Source: Acidobacteriota bacterium
GTDB lineage: Bacteria > Acidobacteriota > Vicinamibacteria > Vicinamibacterales > CAVVIG01
Reading direction: 5' to 3'
Assembly: GCA_003222555.1 (NCBI GenBank)
Contig: QHWL01000297.1
Span: 1 to 6,445, forward strand
Length of the DNA stretch: 6,445 bases
Part shown: piece by piece, positions 1 to 6,290 of the stretch
Position numbering within the stretch: position 1 is the first letter of the stretch
Layout of the letters: every line of letters begins with the position of its first letter
Made by a program: the position numbers and the translations under genes
Notes under the pieces: generated by a model
What the model saw: only the letters and a program-made list of their open reading frames with translations
The model's database searches: none
Told to the model about the DNA's origin: nothing

Positions 1-361
1 TCAGCTCGGCATCGTCAACAGCGATGTCGACGACTATCAGCGGATCGCGTCCCTCCATGATCGCGTCGAGCGCGTTCGCCTGCGCCACGGTCCGGGGGAA
101 CCCATCGAGGATGAACCCTCCGAGCGCATCCGGGCGTTCGAGCCGCTCCCGCACGATCTCGATCATCACGTCGTCGCCAACGAGCTTGCCGCGGGCCATC
201 ACGGCCTTGGCGCGAAGGCCAAGGCCGGTGCCCGCATTCACGGCGTCCCGCAAGATCTCGCCGGTCGAGATCTTCGGGATCTCCCATCGGCGCCCGAAGC
301 GTTCAGCCTGGGTGCCTTTGCCCGCGCCCGGTGGGCCGAGCATGATCAGATTCAGTGACAT
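1..361 (-). CDS. adk: Adenylate kinase, N-terminal 120 residues (runs off the window start)
   Basis: Adenylate kinase interconverts ATP + AMP and 2 ADP in the cytoplasm and sets the adenylate balance. The reading frame opens with ATG at 361 and stays open to the window edge. The P-loop GPPGAGKGTQ occupies residues 9-18. The AMP-binding STGEILRDAV segment starts at residue 32, and the ILDGFPRT motif lies at about 84-91 with the catalytic-core Arg. The family is about 190-220 residues long, so the CORE remainder and the LID are cut off by the window, not lost. I chose ATG 361 because MSLNLIMLGPPGAGKG matches the usual N-terminus. Two ATGs just upstream are out of frame. The Shine-Dalgarno is poor (GAGA about 16 nt upstream). 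The gene follows secY after 137 bp in the same direction, a common spc-operon arrangement. Confidence 0.97.
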   Translation of the reverse strand, partial: MSLNLIMLGPPGAGKGTQAERFGRRWEIPKISTGEILRDAVNAGTGLGLRAKAVMARGKLVGDDVMIEIVRERLERPDALGGFILDGFPRTVAQANALDAIMEGRDPLIVVDIAVDDAEL

Positions 362-498
362 CGGGTCATCATTTATTCTCACTGGCGCCGGGGCCCCATC
401 CGGCACCCCAACGCCCCCGGCGCGAACTGACGCTGACGCCGCGCCTCGGATTCACACATCCTCGGCCCGGCACGCCACCCCAGCGCGGCCGCAGGCGC
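362..498. other. secY-adk intergenic spacer
   Basis: This 137-bp spacer has no credible ORF. In particular, rpmJ (L36), often found right after secY, is absent. It contains a GC-rich inverted repeat (385-423, listed separately). The remainder is GC-rich unstructured sequence with a short GTCAGCGTCAGT direct repeat on the minus strand. No T-run follows the inverted repeat in the direction of transcription, so I see no intrinsic terminator. adk is probably read through from the upstream genes. Confidence 0.6.
385..423. repeat. GC palindromic intergenic repeat, copy A
   Basis: Perfect 9-bp inverted repeat: GCGCCGGGG at 385-393 pairs with CCCCGGCGC at 415-423, with a 21-nt loop. The left arm continues as the 14-mer GCGCCGGGGCCCCA (385-398), which has an internal GGGGCCCC palindrome. 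The identical 14-mer occurs twice more, at 2687-2700 and 2713-2726, also between genes. Copy B (2713-2736) has the same left 14-mer and the same right terminus but a loop about 15 nt shorter. The shared ends and intergenic placement suggest a dispersed palindromic repeat family. Chance recurrence of a GC palindrome is less likely but possible in a GC-rich genome. Confidence 0.6.
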
Positions 499-1881
<1,383 letters not shown>

Positions 1882-1927
1882 AACGTAATCACCCGATTAC
1901 TCAATCACCAGATCACCAAAGCACCAA
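1882..1927. repeat. TGGTGA-type short repeats in the rplO-secY spacer
   Basis: Read on the minus strand, this 46-bp spacer is built from near-repeats of TTGGTG, TTTGGTGATC, TGGTGATT and GGGTGATT at intervals of about 9-15 nt. It is AT-rich compared with the flanking genes. A related TTGGTGAGTTG repeat fills the next upstream spacer (2413-2457), so the same low-complexity style recurs. GGTGATC is complementary to the GAUCACC end of typical bacterial 16S rRNA, which may give dispersed weak ribosome contacts. That functional reading is speculative. Confidence 0.5.
1885..1900. promoter_or_regulatory. Small hairpin exposing the secY Shine-Dalgarno-like GGGT
   Basis: GTAATC (1885-1890) and GATTAC (1895-1900) form a perfect 6-bp stem with a 4-nt loop. 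On the minus-strand mRNA the loop reads GGGT and continues into GATTAC, so the SD-like GGGTGA is half in the loop and half in the stem. It starts 10 bases before the secY ATG and its last base is 4 bases before it. No better purine-rich SD is present. The hairpin is AU-rich and weak, so any effect on secY initiation would be modest. A regulatory role is inference. Confidence 0.4.
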
Positions 1928-2380
1928 CTACACAATTCCCATGACCTCGGCATTGCCACCGGCCGCGGCGAGCTTCTCCGCGGCTTTGCCGCTGAACCTG
2001 TGCGCGCGCACGGTGAGCGCCTTGCCCACCTCGCCACGCGCGAGGATCTTGACCGGGCGGTTGCCGCCGGCGACGAGCCCGCGCTCGCGAAGCAGCTCGG
2101 GCGTGACGACGGTACCGGCGTCAAACTTGGTGGCCAGCGTATCGAGGTTCACGACCTCGTATTCCACGCGGAATGGGTTGTGGAATCCTCGCTTGGGCAC
2201 GCGGCGGTGCAGCGGCATCTGGCCGCCTTCGAACCCGCGCTTGAACTTGAATCCCGATCGCGACTTCGCCCCCTTGTGCCCACGGCCGGCGGTCTTGCCA
2301 TTGCCCGACCCCTGCCCGCGGCCGATACGCTTCTTCGGGTGCTTGGCGCCCTTTGGGGGACGCAAACTATTGAGACTCAT
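1928..2380 (-). CDS. rplO: 50S ribosomal protein L15
   Basis: L15 is a late-assembling large-subunit protein with a long basic N-terminal arm that threads into 23S rRNA. The 150-residue product is slightly longer than the E. coli protein (144). The glycine- and arginine-rich arm [20 protein letters not shown] lies at about residues 18-37, followed by [17 protein letters not shown], a strong L15 hallmark. The C-terminal globular half ends with AEVMGIV. ATG 2380 gives the standard [12 protein letters not shown] start. An AGG about 11 nt upstream is the only SD candidate. The gene lies between rpmD (78-bp spacer) and secY (46-bp spacer), as in nearly all spc operons. No defect is seen. Confidence 0.98.
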   Translation of the reverse strand: MSLNSLRPPKGAKHPKKRIGRGQGSGNGKTAGRGHKGAKSRSGFKFKRGFEGGQMPLHRRVPKRGFHNPFRVEYEVVNLDTLATKFDAGTVVTPELLRERGLVAGGNRPVKILARGEVGKALTVRAHRFSGKAAEKLAAAGGNAEVMGIV

Positions 2381-2412
2381 GTTTGTTTGCCTGTATTTGG
2401 TGACTTGCTGAA

Positions 2413-2457
2413 TTGGTGAGTTGGCGATTTCAACTCACCAAGCTACCAACTCACCAA
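2413..2457. repeat. CAACTCACCAA 11-mer: one inverted and two direct copies
   Basis: TTGGTGAGTTG (2413-2423) and CAACTCACCAA (2431-2441) form a perfect 11-bp inverted repeat around a 7-nt loop. The same 11-mer recurs directly at 2447-2457, 16 nt further on. This fills most of the 78-bp rpmD-rplO spacer. In the mRNA the stem could form with either direct copy, giving two mutually exclusive hairpins. No T-run follows, so it is unlikely to be a terminator. It is compositionally unlike the genes on either side and related in style to the TGGTGA repeats before secY. Confidence 0.75.
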
Positions 2458-2458
2458 C

Positions 2459-2665
2459 TTACTCTTTCACCTCAACGAGGTGGCGCACCTTGTGAACCAT
2501 GCCACGCACCGACGGCGTGTCCTTGAGCTCCACCGTGTGCCTGATGCGCCGCAGCCCCAGGCTTTTCACCACCGCGAGCTGGTTTCGGTTGAATCCGATA
2601 GGACTCCTGCGCAGGGTGACCTTCACCGTGCCCGCGCCTTTCGAATCGGTTCTCTGATTGGCCAT
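2459..2665 (-). CDS. rpmD: 50S ribosomal protein L30
   Basis: L30 is a small ferredoxin-like-fold protein of the large subunit. The 68-residue product carries [20 protein letters not shown], then [19 protein letters not shown] and HKVRHLVEV, which is essentially the whole L30 domain. It is a few residues longer than E. coli L30 (59) because of a polar N-terminal stretch, [13 protein letters not shown] chose ATG 2665. A further in-frame ATG at 2701 would add 12 basic residues ([12 protein letters not shown]), but these read through the GC palindrome repeat and have no family counterpart. The SD is weak: AAGAAAAG about 10 nt upstream. The gene lies 122 bp after rpsE, an unusually long gap for this pair. 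Confidence 0.95.
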   Translation of the reverse strand: MANQRTDSKGAGTVKVTLRRSPIGFNRNQLAVVKSLGLRRIRHTVELKDTPSVRGMVHKVRHLVEVKE

Positions 2666-2686
2666 GGTCTTGACTTTTCTTAAATT

Positions 2687-2700
2687 GCGCCGGGGCCCCA
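2687..2700. repeat. GC palindromic repeat, half copy
   Basis: The 14-mer GCGCCGGGGCCCCA is identical to the left ends of copies A (385-398) and B (2713-2726). It starts 26 nt before copy B, and the right arm is missing. Its own core GGGGCCCC is self-complementary. Its arm could also pair with the right arm of copy B at 2728-2736. Confidence 0.55.
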
Positions 2701-2712
2701 ATTTTTTCCACG

Positions 2713-2736
2713 GCGCCGGGGCCCCACCCCCGGCGC
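2713..2736. repeat. GC palindromic intergenic repeat, copy B
   Basis: GCGCCGGGG at 2713-2721 pairs perfectly with CCCCGGCGC at 2728-2736 around a 6-nt loop, giving a very stable 9-bp all-GC hairpin. The termini match copy A in the secY-adk spacer, and the loop is shorter by about 15 nt. On the mRNA no U-run follows it, so termination is unlikely. Possible roles are mRNA stabilisation or pausing between rpsE and rpmD, or none. Confidence 0.6.
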
Positions 2737-2738
2737 TT

Positions 2739-2766
2739 GTTGCTCAGCGCCTTCGCGCTTCGCAAC
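2739..2766 (-). promoter_or_regulatory. Hairpin with tandem G-A internal loop after rpsE
   Basis: On the mRNA the order is GTTGC, GA, AGCGC, a GAAG loop, GCGCT, GA, GCAAC. The two 5-bp helices are perfect and the internal loop is symmetric GA/GA, which can form sheared tandem G-A pairs. It starts about 20 nt after the rpsE stop codon. The structure is read directly from the bases. Any role, such as protein binding, 3'-end protection of processed mRNA or pausing, is inference. Confidence 0.45.
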
Positions 2767-2787
2767 GGCTCAAGGCTGTCGGCGCTC

Positions 2788-3306
2788 TTACGGCGTTGTC
2801 CACGCGAGATCCGACAGCTCCTTGCCGCGCATCCGCGCGAGCGTCGCCGGATCTTTCAGCGATCCGAGGCCGGTGAACGTCGCGCGCACGACGTTGTGCG
2901 GGTTCGCCGACCCGAGCGACTTCGTCAGAATATTCGTGATCCCCGCCGCCTCGACGACGGCGCGCACCGCACCGCCCGCGATGATGCCCGTGCCGTCGGA
3001 CGCCGGCTTCAGCAGCACGCTGCCCGCGCCGAAGTTCCCCACGATCGTGTGCGGGATGGTCGTTCCCTGCAGCGGCACCCGGATCAGATTTTTCTTCGCC
3101 GCCTCGATCGCCTTCTTGATGGCCGACGGCACTTCCTTCGCCTTGCCGATGCCGAAGCCGACCACGCCGCGGCCGTCCCCCACGACGACAAGGGCACTGA
3201 AACTGAGGTTCTTGCCGCCCTTGACCACCTTCGTCACTCGGTTGATCGAGACGACGGTGTCCTTGATGTCGAGCTGCGACGGATCGATTCTCTCGCGAGT
3301 ACGCAT
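2788..3306 (-). CDS. rpsE: 30S ribosomal protein S5
   Basis: S5 sits at the small-subunit decoding-fidelity region and the mRNA entry channel. The product is 172 residues (E. coli 167). The N-terminal dsRBD-like domain contains [20 protein letters not shown] (about residues 40-59) and [13 protein letters not shown]. The C-terminal domain contains [39 protein letters not shown] and [13 protein letters not shown] [16 protein letters not shown]. Both halves are complete. ATG 3306 lies 18 bp after the rplR stop, with a good SD-like GGGGTGA about 8 nt upstream. The gene sits in its usual place between rplR and rpmD, but the following spacer is long and structured. Confidence 0.98.
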   Translation of the reverse strand: MRTRERIDPSQLDIKDTVVSINRVTKVVKGGKNLSFSALVVVGDGRGVVGFGIGKAKEVPSAIKKAIEAAKKNLIRVPLQGTTIPHTIVGNFGAGSVLLKPASDGTGIIAGGAVRAVVEAAGITNILTKSLGSANPHNVVRATFTGLGSLKDPATLARMRGKELSDLAWTTP

Positions 3307-3324
3307 GCTTATGTCACCCCGGAG

Positions 3325-3699
3325 CTAAAACTCCAGCCCGGCTTTGCGGGCCGCGTCAGCGACCGTGCGAACGCGGCCGTGATAGAGAAAGCCGTTCCTG
3401 TCGAAGACGACGCGCTTGATGCCCTTCGCGATCGCGCGCTCGGCGATCGTCTTGCCGATCGCCTCGGCGCCCTTCGTGTTGCCGCCACGGATGCCCTTGG
3501 AGAATGCCGCCTTCACTGAGGGCTCGGTTGTCGAGGCCGCGACCAGCGTCTGGCCGCTCATGTCGTCGACGACCTGCGCGTAAATGTGCGACACGCTTCG
3601 GAAGACGGTGAGCCGTGGGCGTTCCTGAGTGCCGGCGATGCGCTTCCTCAAGCGAAGCTTGATCCGGACGCGGCGATCGTCCTTGGTCTTGATCTTCAT
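3325..3699 (-). CDS. rplR: 50S ribosomal protein L18
   Basis: L18 binds 5S rRNA and, with L5, anchors the central protuberance. The product is 124 residues (E. coli 117). It begins with a strongly basic arm ([24 protein letters not shown]), then [16 protein letters not shown] (about 32-47). The C-terminal half has [32 protein letters not shown] and ends [11 protein letters not shown], all standard. Its ATG overlaps the rplF stop as ATGA (4 bp), which fixes the start and implies translational coupling to L6. No anomalies are seen. Confidence 0.98.
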   Translation of the reverse strand: MKIKTKDDRRVRIKLRLRKRIAGTQERPRLTVFRSVSHIYAQVVDDMSGQTLVAASTTEPSVKAAFSKGIRGGNTKGAEAIGKTIAERAIAKGIKRVVFDRNGFLYHGRVRTVADAARKAGLEF

Positions 3700-4238
3700 G
3701 CTTTCGCTCCGGTCTTGCCGGCTTTTTTCTTCAGCACTTCGCCGGTGTAGCGGACGCCCTTCTGCTTGTAGGGATCGGGCTTCCGCAGCCGGCGGATGTT
3801 GGCCGCCACCTGGCCGACGAGCTGACGGTCGACGCCGGTCACGGTGATATGCGTCTGCTTCTCAATCGCAATGTCGATACCCGTCGGGATGTCGAACACG
3901 ACAGCGTGCGAGTAGCCGAGCGCGAAAATGACCTGTTTGCCCTTGACTTCCGCGCGGTAGCCGACGCCGACGATGTCGAGCTCCCGTTTGAAGCCGTCGG
4001 TCACGCCGGTCACCGCATTGCCGATGAGGGTCCGGGCGAGGCCGTGAAACTTGCCGAGCGCCGGATCCTCGGCGGCCAGCTTCGCCACCAGATGGCCGTC
4101 CGCGAGCTCGAAATTGATGCCGGCCGGGTGCGACTGCCGGAGCGTGCCCCTGGGCCCCCGCACTTCGACCGCGCCGTCGATGACCTTGACGGTGACGCCT
4201 TTGGGGATCGTAATGGGTTTCTTTCCGATTCGAGACAT
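3696..4238 (-). CDS. rplF: 50S ribosomal protein L6
   Basis: L6 is a two-domain large-subunit protein next to the sarcin-ricin loop, near the factor-binding site. The product is 180 residues (E. coli 177). It opens with the classic [15 protein letters not shown]. The first repeat domain covers about residues 1-80 and the second about 83-165. The C-terminal signature [16 protein letters not shown] is at about 151-166, followed by a lysine-rich tail. The gene starts 6 bp after the rpsH stop. No strong SD is visible, so re-initiation from rpsH is likely. Its own stop overlaps the rplR start. Confidence 0.98.
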   Translation of the reverse strand: MSRIGKKPITIPKGVTVKVIDGAVEVRGPRGTLRQSHPAGINFELADGHLVAKLAAEDPALGKFHGLARTLIGNAVTGVTDGFKRELDIVGVGYRAEVKGKQVIFALGYSHAVVFDIPTGIDIAIEKQTHITVTGVDRQLVGQVAANIRRLRKPDPYKQKGVRYTGEVLKKKAGKTGAKA

Positions 4239-4244
4239 GTCCGT

Positions 4245-4610
4245 TTACCAGATGTTACAGAGCACTTCGCCGCCGACGCCGGCTTTCACGGCTTCGCGGC
4301 CGGTCATGACGCCGCGCGAAGTCGTCAGGATGCTCGTGCCAAGGCCGGCCAGCACTTCCGGCACATCGTCGCGGCCGAAGTAGACGCGACGGCCGGGGCG
4401 GCTGATCCGCTCGACGCCGGTGATGAGTTTCTCGCCGTGCGGTCCGTATTTCAGGAAGAGGCGAAGCGTCTTCTCCAGGGCGGCGGTCTTGGCGCCGTTG
4501 GCCTGGTCGAGGACCTTGAATCCCTGAATGTAGCCCTCGTCCTGCAGCGTGTGCTTGGCGCTCACCGCGTTGCGAATCCGCGTGAGCATGTCAGCAATAG
4601 GATCTGTCAT
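4245..4610 (-). CDS. rpsH: 30S ribosomal protein S8 with an apparent 16-residue internal deletion
   Basis: S8 binds the central domain of 16S rRNA (helix 21). In E. coli it also represses the spc operon by binding its mRNA. The product is 121 residues; family members have about 130-135. The N-terminus MTDPIADMLTRIRNA is perfect, and so is everything from DEGYI onward: LFLKYGPHGEKLITGVERISRPG, then VLAGLGTSILTTSRGVMT, the RNA-binding core, and GGEVLCNIW. Between AKHT and LQDEGYI, however, the segment that reads KLEIPASKLKREIAEI in B. subtilis S8 is missing. That is 16 residues, an exact in-frame 48-bp gap at 4547/4548. The lost part is a beta strand and most of helix 2 of the N-terminal domain. 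The reading frame is otherwise clean. Start ATG 4610 has a distant SD (AGAGG, about 13 nt). Alternatives are an assembly error or a real lineage-specific shortening. Confidence 0.93.
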   Translation of the reverse strand: MTDPIADMLTRIRNAVSAKHTLQDEGYIQGFKVLDQANGAKTAALEKTLRLFLKYGPHGEKLITGVERISRPGRRVYFGRDDVPEVLAGLGTSILTTSRGVMTGREAVKAGVGGEVLCNIW

Positions 4611-4631
4611 AGTTAACCCAGAACCTCTTCT

Positions 4632-4817
4632 CTACCAACTACTCTTCGTCACACCTGTGATGTCGCCTTCGAGCGCCAGCTTGCGAAAGCACAGACGGCA
4701 GAGCCCGAACTTCCGCATGTACGCGCGAGGCCGGCCGCACAGATGGCAGCGGTTGCGCAGCCGGACCTTGAACTTCGGCGTCTTGGCTTCTTTCGCGATC
4801 TTGGCGGTCGTGGCCAT
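4632..4817 (-). CDS. rpsN: 30S ribosomal protein S14, zinc-binding (type Z) form
   Basis: S14 sits in the head of the small subunit. This is the short 61-residue zinc-ribbon form, not the roughly 100-residue zinc-free form. The Cys ligands are at 24, 27, 40 and 43 in [22 protein letters not shown]. The C-terminus [11 protein letters not shown] is diagnostic. ATG 4817 has a good purine SD (AGGAAAAGAAG, starting about 17 nt upstream). The symbol rpsZ/rpsN1 is also used for this form. It follows rplE, but with a 145-bp spacer that contains a duplicated rplE tail, and it precedes rpsH by 21 bp. The zinc form suggests a bacterium able to meet zinc demand; a paralogous zinc-free copy elsewhere cannot be excluded. 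Confidence 0.97.
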   Translation of the reverse strand: MATTAKIAKEAKTPKFKVRLRNRCHLCGRPRAYMRKFGLCRLCFRKLALEGDITGVTKSSW

Positions 4818-4843
4818 GGTTAGCTTCTTTTCCTATCCGGCGC

Positions 4844-4906
4844 TTACGCGGCGCGGAACGGCATTCCGATGAACTGCAATAGCTTCCGCGCCTCTTCGTC
4901 TTTCAC
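4844..4906 (-). pseudogene. Second copy of the rplE 3' end (possible 20-residue ORF)
   Basis: Positions 4844-4900 repeat the final 57 bp of rplE (4963-5019) with 52 identities. The five differences are Leu CTA/CTG, Leu TTG/CTG, Phe TTC/TTT, Gly GGA/GGG and stop TAA/TAG, so the encoded tail [18 protein letters not shown] is identical. The rest of L5 is absent, so this is a gene fragment. Reading upstream in frame, a GTG at 4906 would start a 20-residue peptide (Met-Lys plus the tail). A GGAGGGA SD lies at 4914-4920, 7-9 nt before it, which is respectable spacing. The purely synonymous divergence means the copy evolved as part of a working L5 gene before ending up here, or that the present rplE is the newcomer. 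Translation of the fragment is unproven; a recombination scar or assembly chimera is equally possible. Confidence 0.8.
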
Positions 4907-4909
4907 TCC

Positions 4910-4944
4910 GGGGTCCCTCCACCGGTCTGCTTCGCGAGGACCCC
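4910..4944. repeat. Inverted repeat in the spacer between the two rplE tails
   Basis: GGGGTCC (4910-4916) and GGACCCC (4938-4944) form a perfect 7-bp stem around a 21-nt loop that contains the palindrome ACCGGT (4921-4926). It occupies the middle of the 62-bp spacer (4901-4962) between the duplicated and genuine L5 tails. On the mRNA the possible SD GGAGG of the fragment ORF abuts the 3' arm, so the hairpin could partly mask it. No T-run follows, so it is not a typical terminator. It may be the residue of a small repeat element. Confidence 0.55.
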
Positions 4945-4962
4945 TACGCCCCGCTCCGCCTC

Positions 4963-5505
4963 CTACGCGGCGCGGAACGGCATCCCGATAAACTGCAGCA
5001 GCTTCCGCGCCTCTTCGTCGGTCCTCGCCGTTGTCACGACCGACACGTTCATGCCACGGGCTTTGTCGACCTTCATGTAGTCGATCTCGAGGAACAGCAG
5101 CTGATCGCGCAGGCCCAGCGTGTAGTTACCGCGGCCATCGAACCCCTTGGGCGACACACCTTTGAAGTCGCGGACGCGCGGCAGGGCGATGCTCATCAAC
5201 CGATCGAGGAACTCCCACATACGCTCGCCGCGCAAGGTGACCATCGTCGCGATCGGCATGCCCTTGCGGACCTTGAACGCGGCGATCGACTTCTTCGCAC
5301 GGCGTGTCACCGGCCTCTGGCCGGTGATTCGTGCGAGCTCGTCGGCTCCCGTGTCGACGAGCTTCACGTTGGAGGTCGCCTCGCCGAGGCCCATGTTGAC
5401 GACGACCTTGTCGATCTTCGGCACGGCCATGACGTTCTTGTAACCGAACTCCTTGGTGAGGGCCGGCACGACTTCTTTCTGATACTTCTCTTTCAACCGG
5501 CTCAT
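4963..5505 (-). CDS. rplE: 50S ribosomal protein L5
   Basis: L5 binds 5S rRNA and forms the intersubunit bridge of the central protuberance, contacting P-site tRNA. The product is 180 residues (E. coli 179). The N-terminus is [20 protein letters not shown], followed by [14 protein letters not shown], then [20 protein letters not shown] and [21 protein letters not shown] and the GNYTLGL loop lead to the C-terminus [18 protein letters not shown]. All are family hallmarks. I chose ATG 5505: it overlaps the rplX stop as ATGA and gives the family length. A GTG-independent in-frame ATG at 5526 would add seven non-conserved residues inside rplX. Immediately downstream lies a second, synonymously diverged copy of its last 57 bp, so this gene may be a recombinant. 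Confidence 0.97.
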   Translation of the reverse strand: MSRLKEKYQKEVVPALTKEFGYKNVMAVPKIDKVVVNMGLGEATSNVKLVDTGADELARITGQRPVTRRAKKSIAAFKVRKGMPIATMVTLRGERMWEFLDRLMSIALPRVRDFKGVSPKGFDGRGNYTLGLRDQLLFLEIDYMKVDKARGMNVSVVTTARTDEEARKLLQFIGMPFRAA

Positions 5506-5834
5506 TTGTCGACGACTCCCTCGCACTTGCGGCAGATGCGGACTTTGCGCCCGTCACCGAGAATCTTGCGGCCGACGCGTGTCTGGATGCCGCACTCCGG
5601 GCACACCAGCTGTACGTTCGATGCGTGAAGCGACGCCTCGCGCTCCACGATGCCGCCTTTGATGTTCTTGCCCGGGTTCGGCTTCGTGTGGCGTTTGATC
5701 ATGTTCACGCCCTCGATCACGAGCCGGTTCTTGTCGGGCAGCACCTTCAGCACGCGGCCGCGCTTGCCGCGGTCCTTGCCTGTGATGACGAGCACGTTGT
5801 CGTTCTTGCGAATCGGAGTCGCTAGACGAGACAT
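5502..5834 (-). CDS. rplX: 50S ribosomal protein L24 with a four-cysteine C-terminal ribbon
   Basis: L24 is an assembly-initiator protein of the large subunit near the exit tunnel. The product is 110 residues (E. coli 104). The KOW motif lies at about 9-36 ([22 protein letters not shown]), followed by [16 protein letters not shown] and [15 protein letters not shown]. The C-terminus has CPEC (78, 81) and CRKC (101, 104), a probable zinc ribbon missing in E. coli L24 but found in many other bacteria. Start ATG 5834 has no SD. The leader is an AU-rich 70-nt spacer that is probably unstructured, so initiation may lean on S1 binding; this is inference. The stop overlaps the rplE start by 4 bp. Confidence 0.97.
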   Translation of the reverse strand: MSRLATPIRKNDNVLVITGKDRGKRGRVLKVLPDKNRLVIEGVNMIKRHTKPNPGKNIKGGIVEREASLHASNVQLVCPECGIQTRVGRKILGDGRKVRICRKCEGVVDK

Positions 5835-5904
5835 AGAAATTTACAATTTACAATTAAGAATTATGAATTGAATTCTAAATTCCTAATGGTAAATTCCTCA
5901 TTCT
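5835..5904. repeat. AT-rich low-complexity spacer between rplN and rplX
   Basis: By count, 15 of 70 bases are G or C (21 percent), in a region otherwise above 60 percent. It contains a tandem AATTTAC repeat (two and a half units, about 5839-5856), TAAATTCCT twice (5876-5884 and 5890-5898), and several AATTC/GAATT words including a GAATTC palindrome. I see no ORF and no SD. AT-rich hexamers resembling -10 boxes (TAGAAT, CATAAT on minus) occur by composition, but no -35 partner sits at the right distance. The best reading is an inserted low-complexity sequence that leaves the rplX start unstructured. Confidence 0.7.
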
Positions 5905-6273
5905 TCAGAGCACTTCCGGCGCGAGCGAGATGATCTTCATGAAGCGGCGCTCGCGCAGCTCGCGCGCGACCGGACCGAAGACGCGCGTGCCGATGGGCTC
6001 ACCCTGGTCGTTGATCAACACGGCGGCGTTCCGGTCGAACCGGATATAGGTGCCGTCGCGGCGGCGCTGTTCCTTCACGGTCCGCACGATGACGGCTTTA
6101 ACGACCTGGCCCTTCTTCACGTTCGACTCGGGTGTCGCCTCCCTCACCGACGCGGTGACGATGTCGCCGAGCCTGGCGTAGCGCCCCGTCGAACCGCCGA
6201 TCGGGTTGATGATCGCGATCTTGCGCGCGCCGGAATTGTCGGCGACGTCGAGGATCGATCGCATCTGAATCAT
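5905..6273 (-). CDS. rplN: 50S ribosomal protein L14
   Basis: L14 is a highly conserved beta-barrel protein at the subunit interface, contacting L19 and 16S rRNA helix 14. The 122-residue product matches the family length (122-123). The N-terminus [19 protein letters not shown] is standard. [49 protein letters not shown] (about 76-105) and the C-terminus [12 protein letters not shown] are hallmarks. ATG 6273 has a good SD, GGGAG about 9 nt upstream. It is conventionally the first gene of the spc operon, but here it is only 55 bp from rpsQ with no visible terminator between them, so S10 and spc are probably co-transcribed. The leader contains a G-quadruplex motif on the opposite strand. Confidence 0.98.
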   Translation of the reverse strand: MIQMRSILDVADNSGARKIAIINPIGGSTGRYARLGDIVTASVREATPESNVKKGQVVKAVIVRTVKEQRRRDGTYIRFDRNAAVLINDQGEPIGTRVFGPVARELRERRFMKIISLAPEVL

Positions 6274-6290
6274 CGGTATATCTCCCGGCC

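Larger units (their letters stand above)
2666..2787. other. rpsE-rpmD spacer with stacked structured repeats
   Basis: This pair is usually nearly adjacent, so a 122-bp spacer is long. Going down the mRNA it holds a hairpin with a tandem G-A internal loop (2739-2766), the GC palindrome copy B (2713-2736), a poly-A stretch (TTTTTT on plus, 2702-2707) and a half copy of the palindrome (2687-2700). The rpmD initiation region follows. I find no ORF with family support and no terminator geometry. It looks like an insertion of repeat material between two translated genes. Confidence 0.6.

Noticed and set aside
385..423. Intrinsic terminator between secY and adk
   Set aside because: The hairpin is strong but no U-run follows in the direction of transcription, and adk starts about 25 bases later in the same direction.
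2413..2457. CRISPR-like array
   Set aside because: The repeats are only 11 bp with 5-7 nt spacings, one copy is inverted, and no cas genes are present.
2459..2701. Longer rpmD start at 2701
   Set aside because: The 12 extra residues read through the GC palindrome repeat and have no counterpart in L30. The ATG at 2665 gives MANQRT and a normal length.
2687..2736. Intrinsic terminator between rpsE and rpmD
   Set aside because: The GC hairpin is followed on the mRNA by an A-run, not a U-run, and essential genes continue downstream. On the plus strand the T-run at 2702-2707 follows only a loopless GGGGCCCC palindrome.
4611..4631. Extra small gene between rpsN and rpsH
   Set aside because: The 21-bp gap is too short for a gene and holds only the rpsH leader.
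4963..5526. Longer rplE start at 5526
   Set aside because: It adds seven non-conserved residues inside rplX. ATG 5505 overlaps the rplX stop as ATGA and gives the standard MSRLKEKY start.
5835..5904. Internal promoter in the AT-rich spacer
   Set aside because: TAGAAT and CATAAT resemble -10 boxes, but no reasonable -35 lies 16-18 bp upstream, and such words are expected by chance at 21 percent GC.
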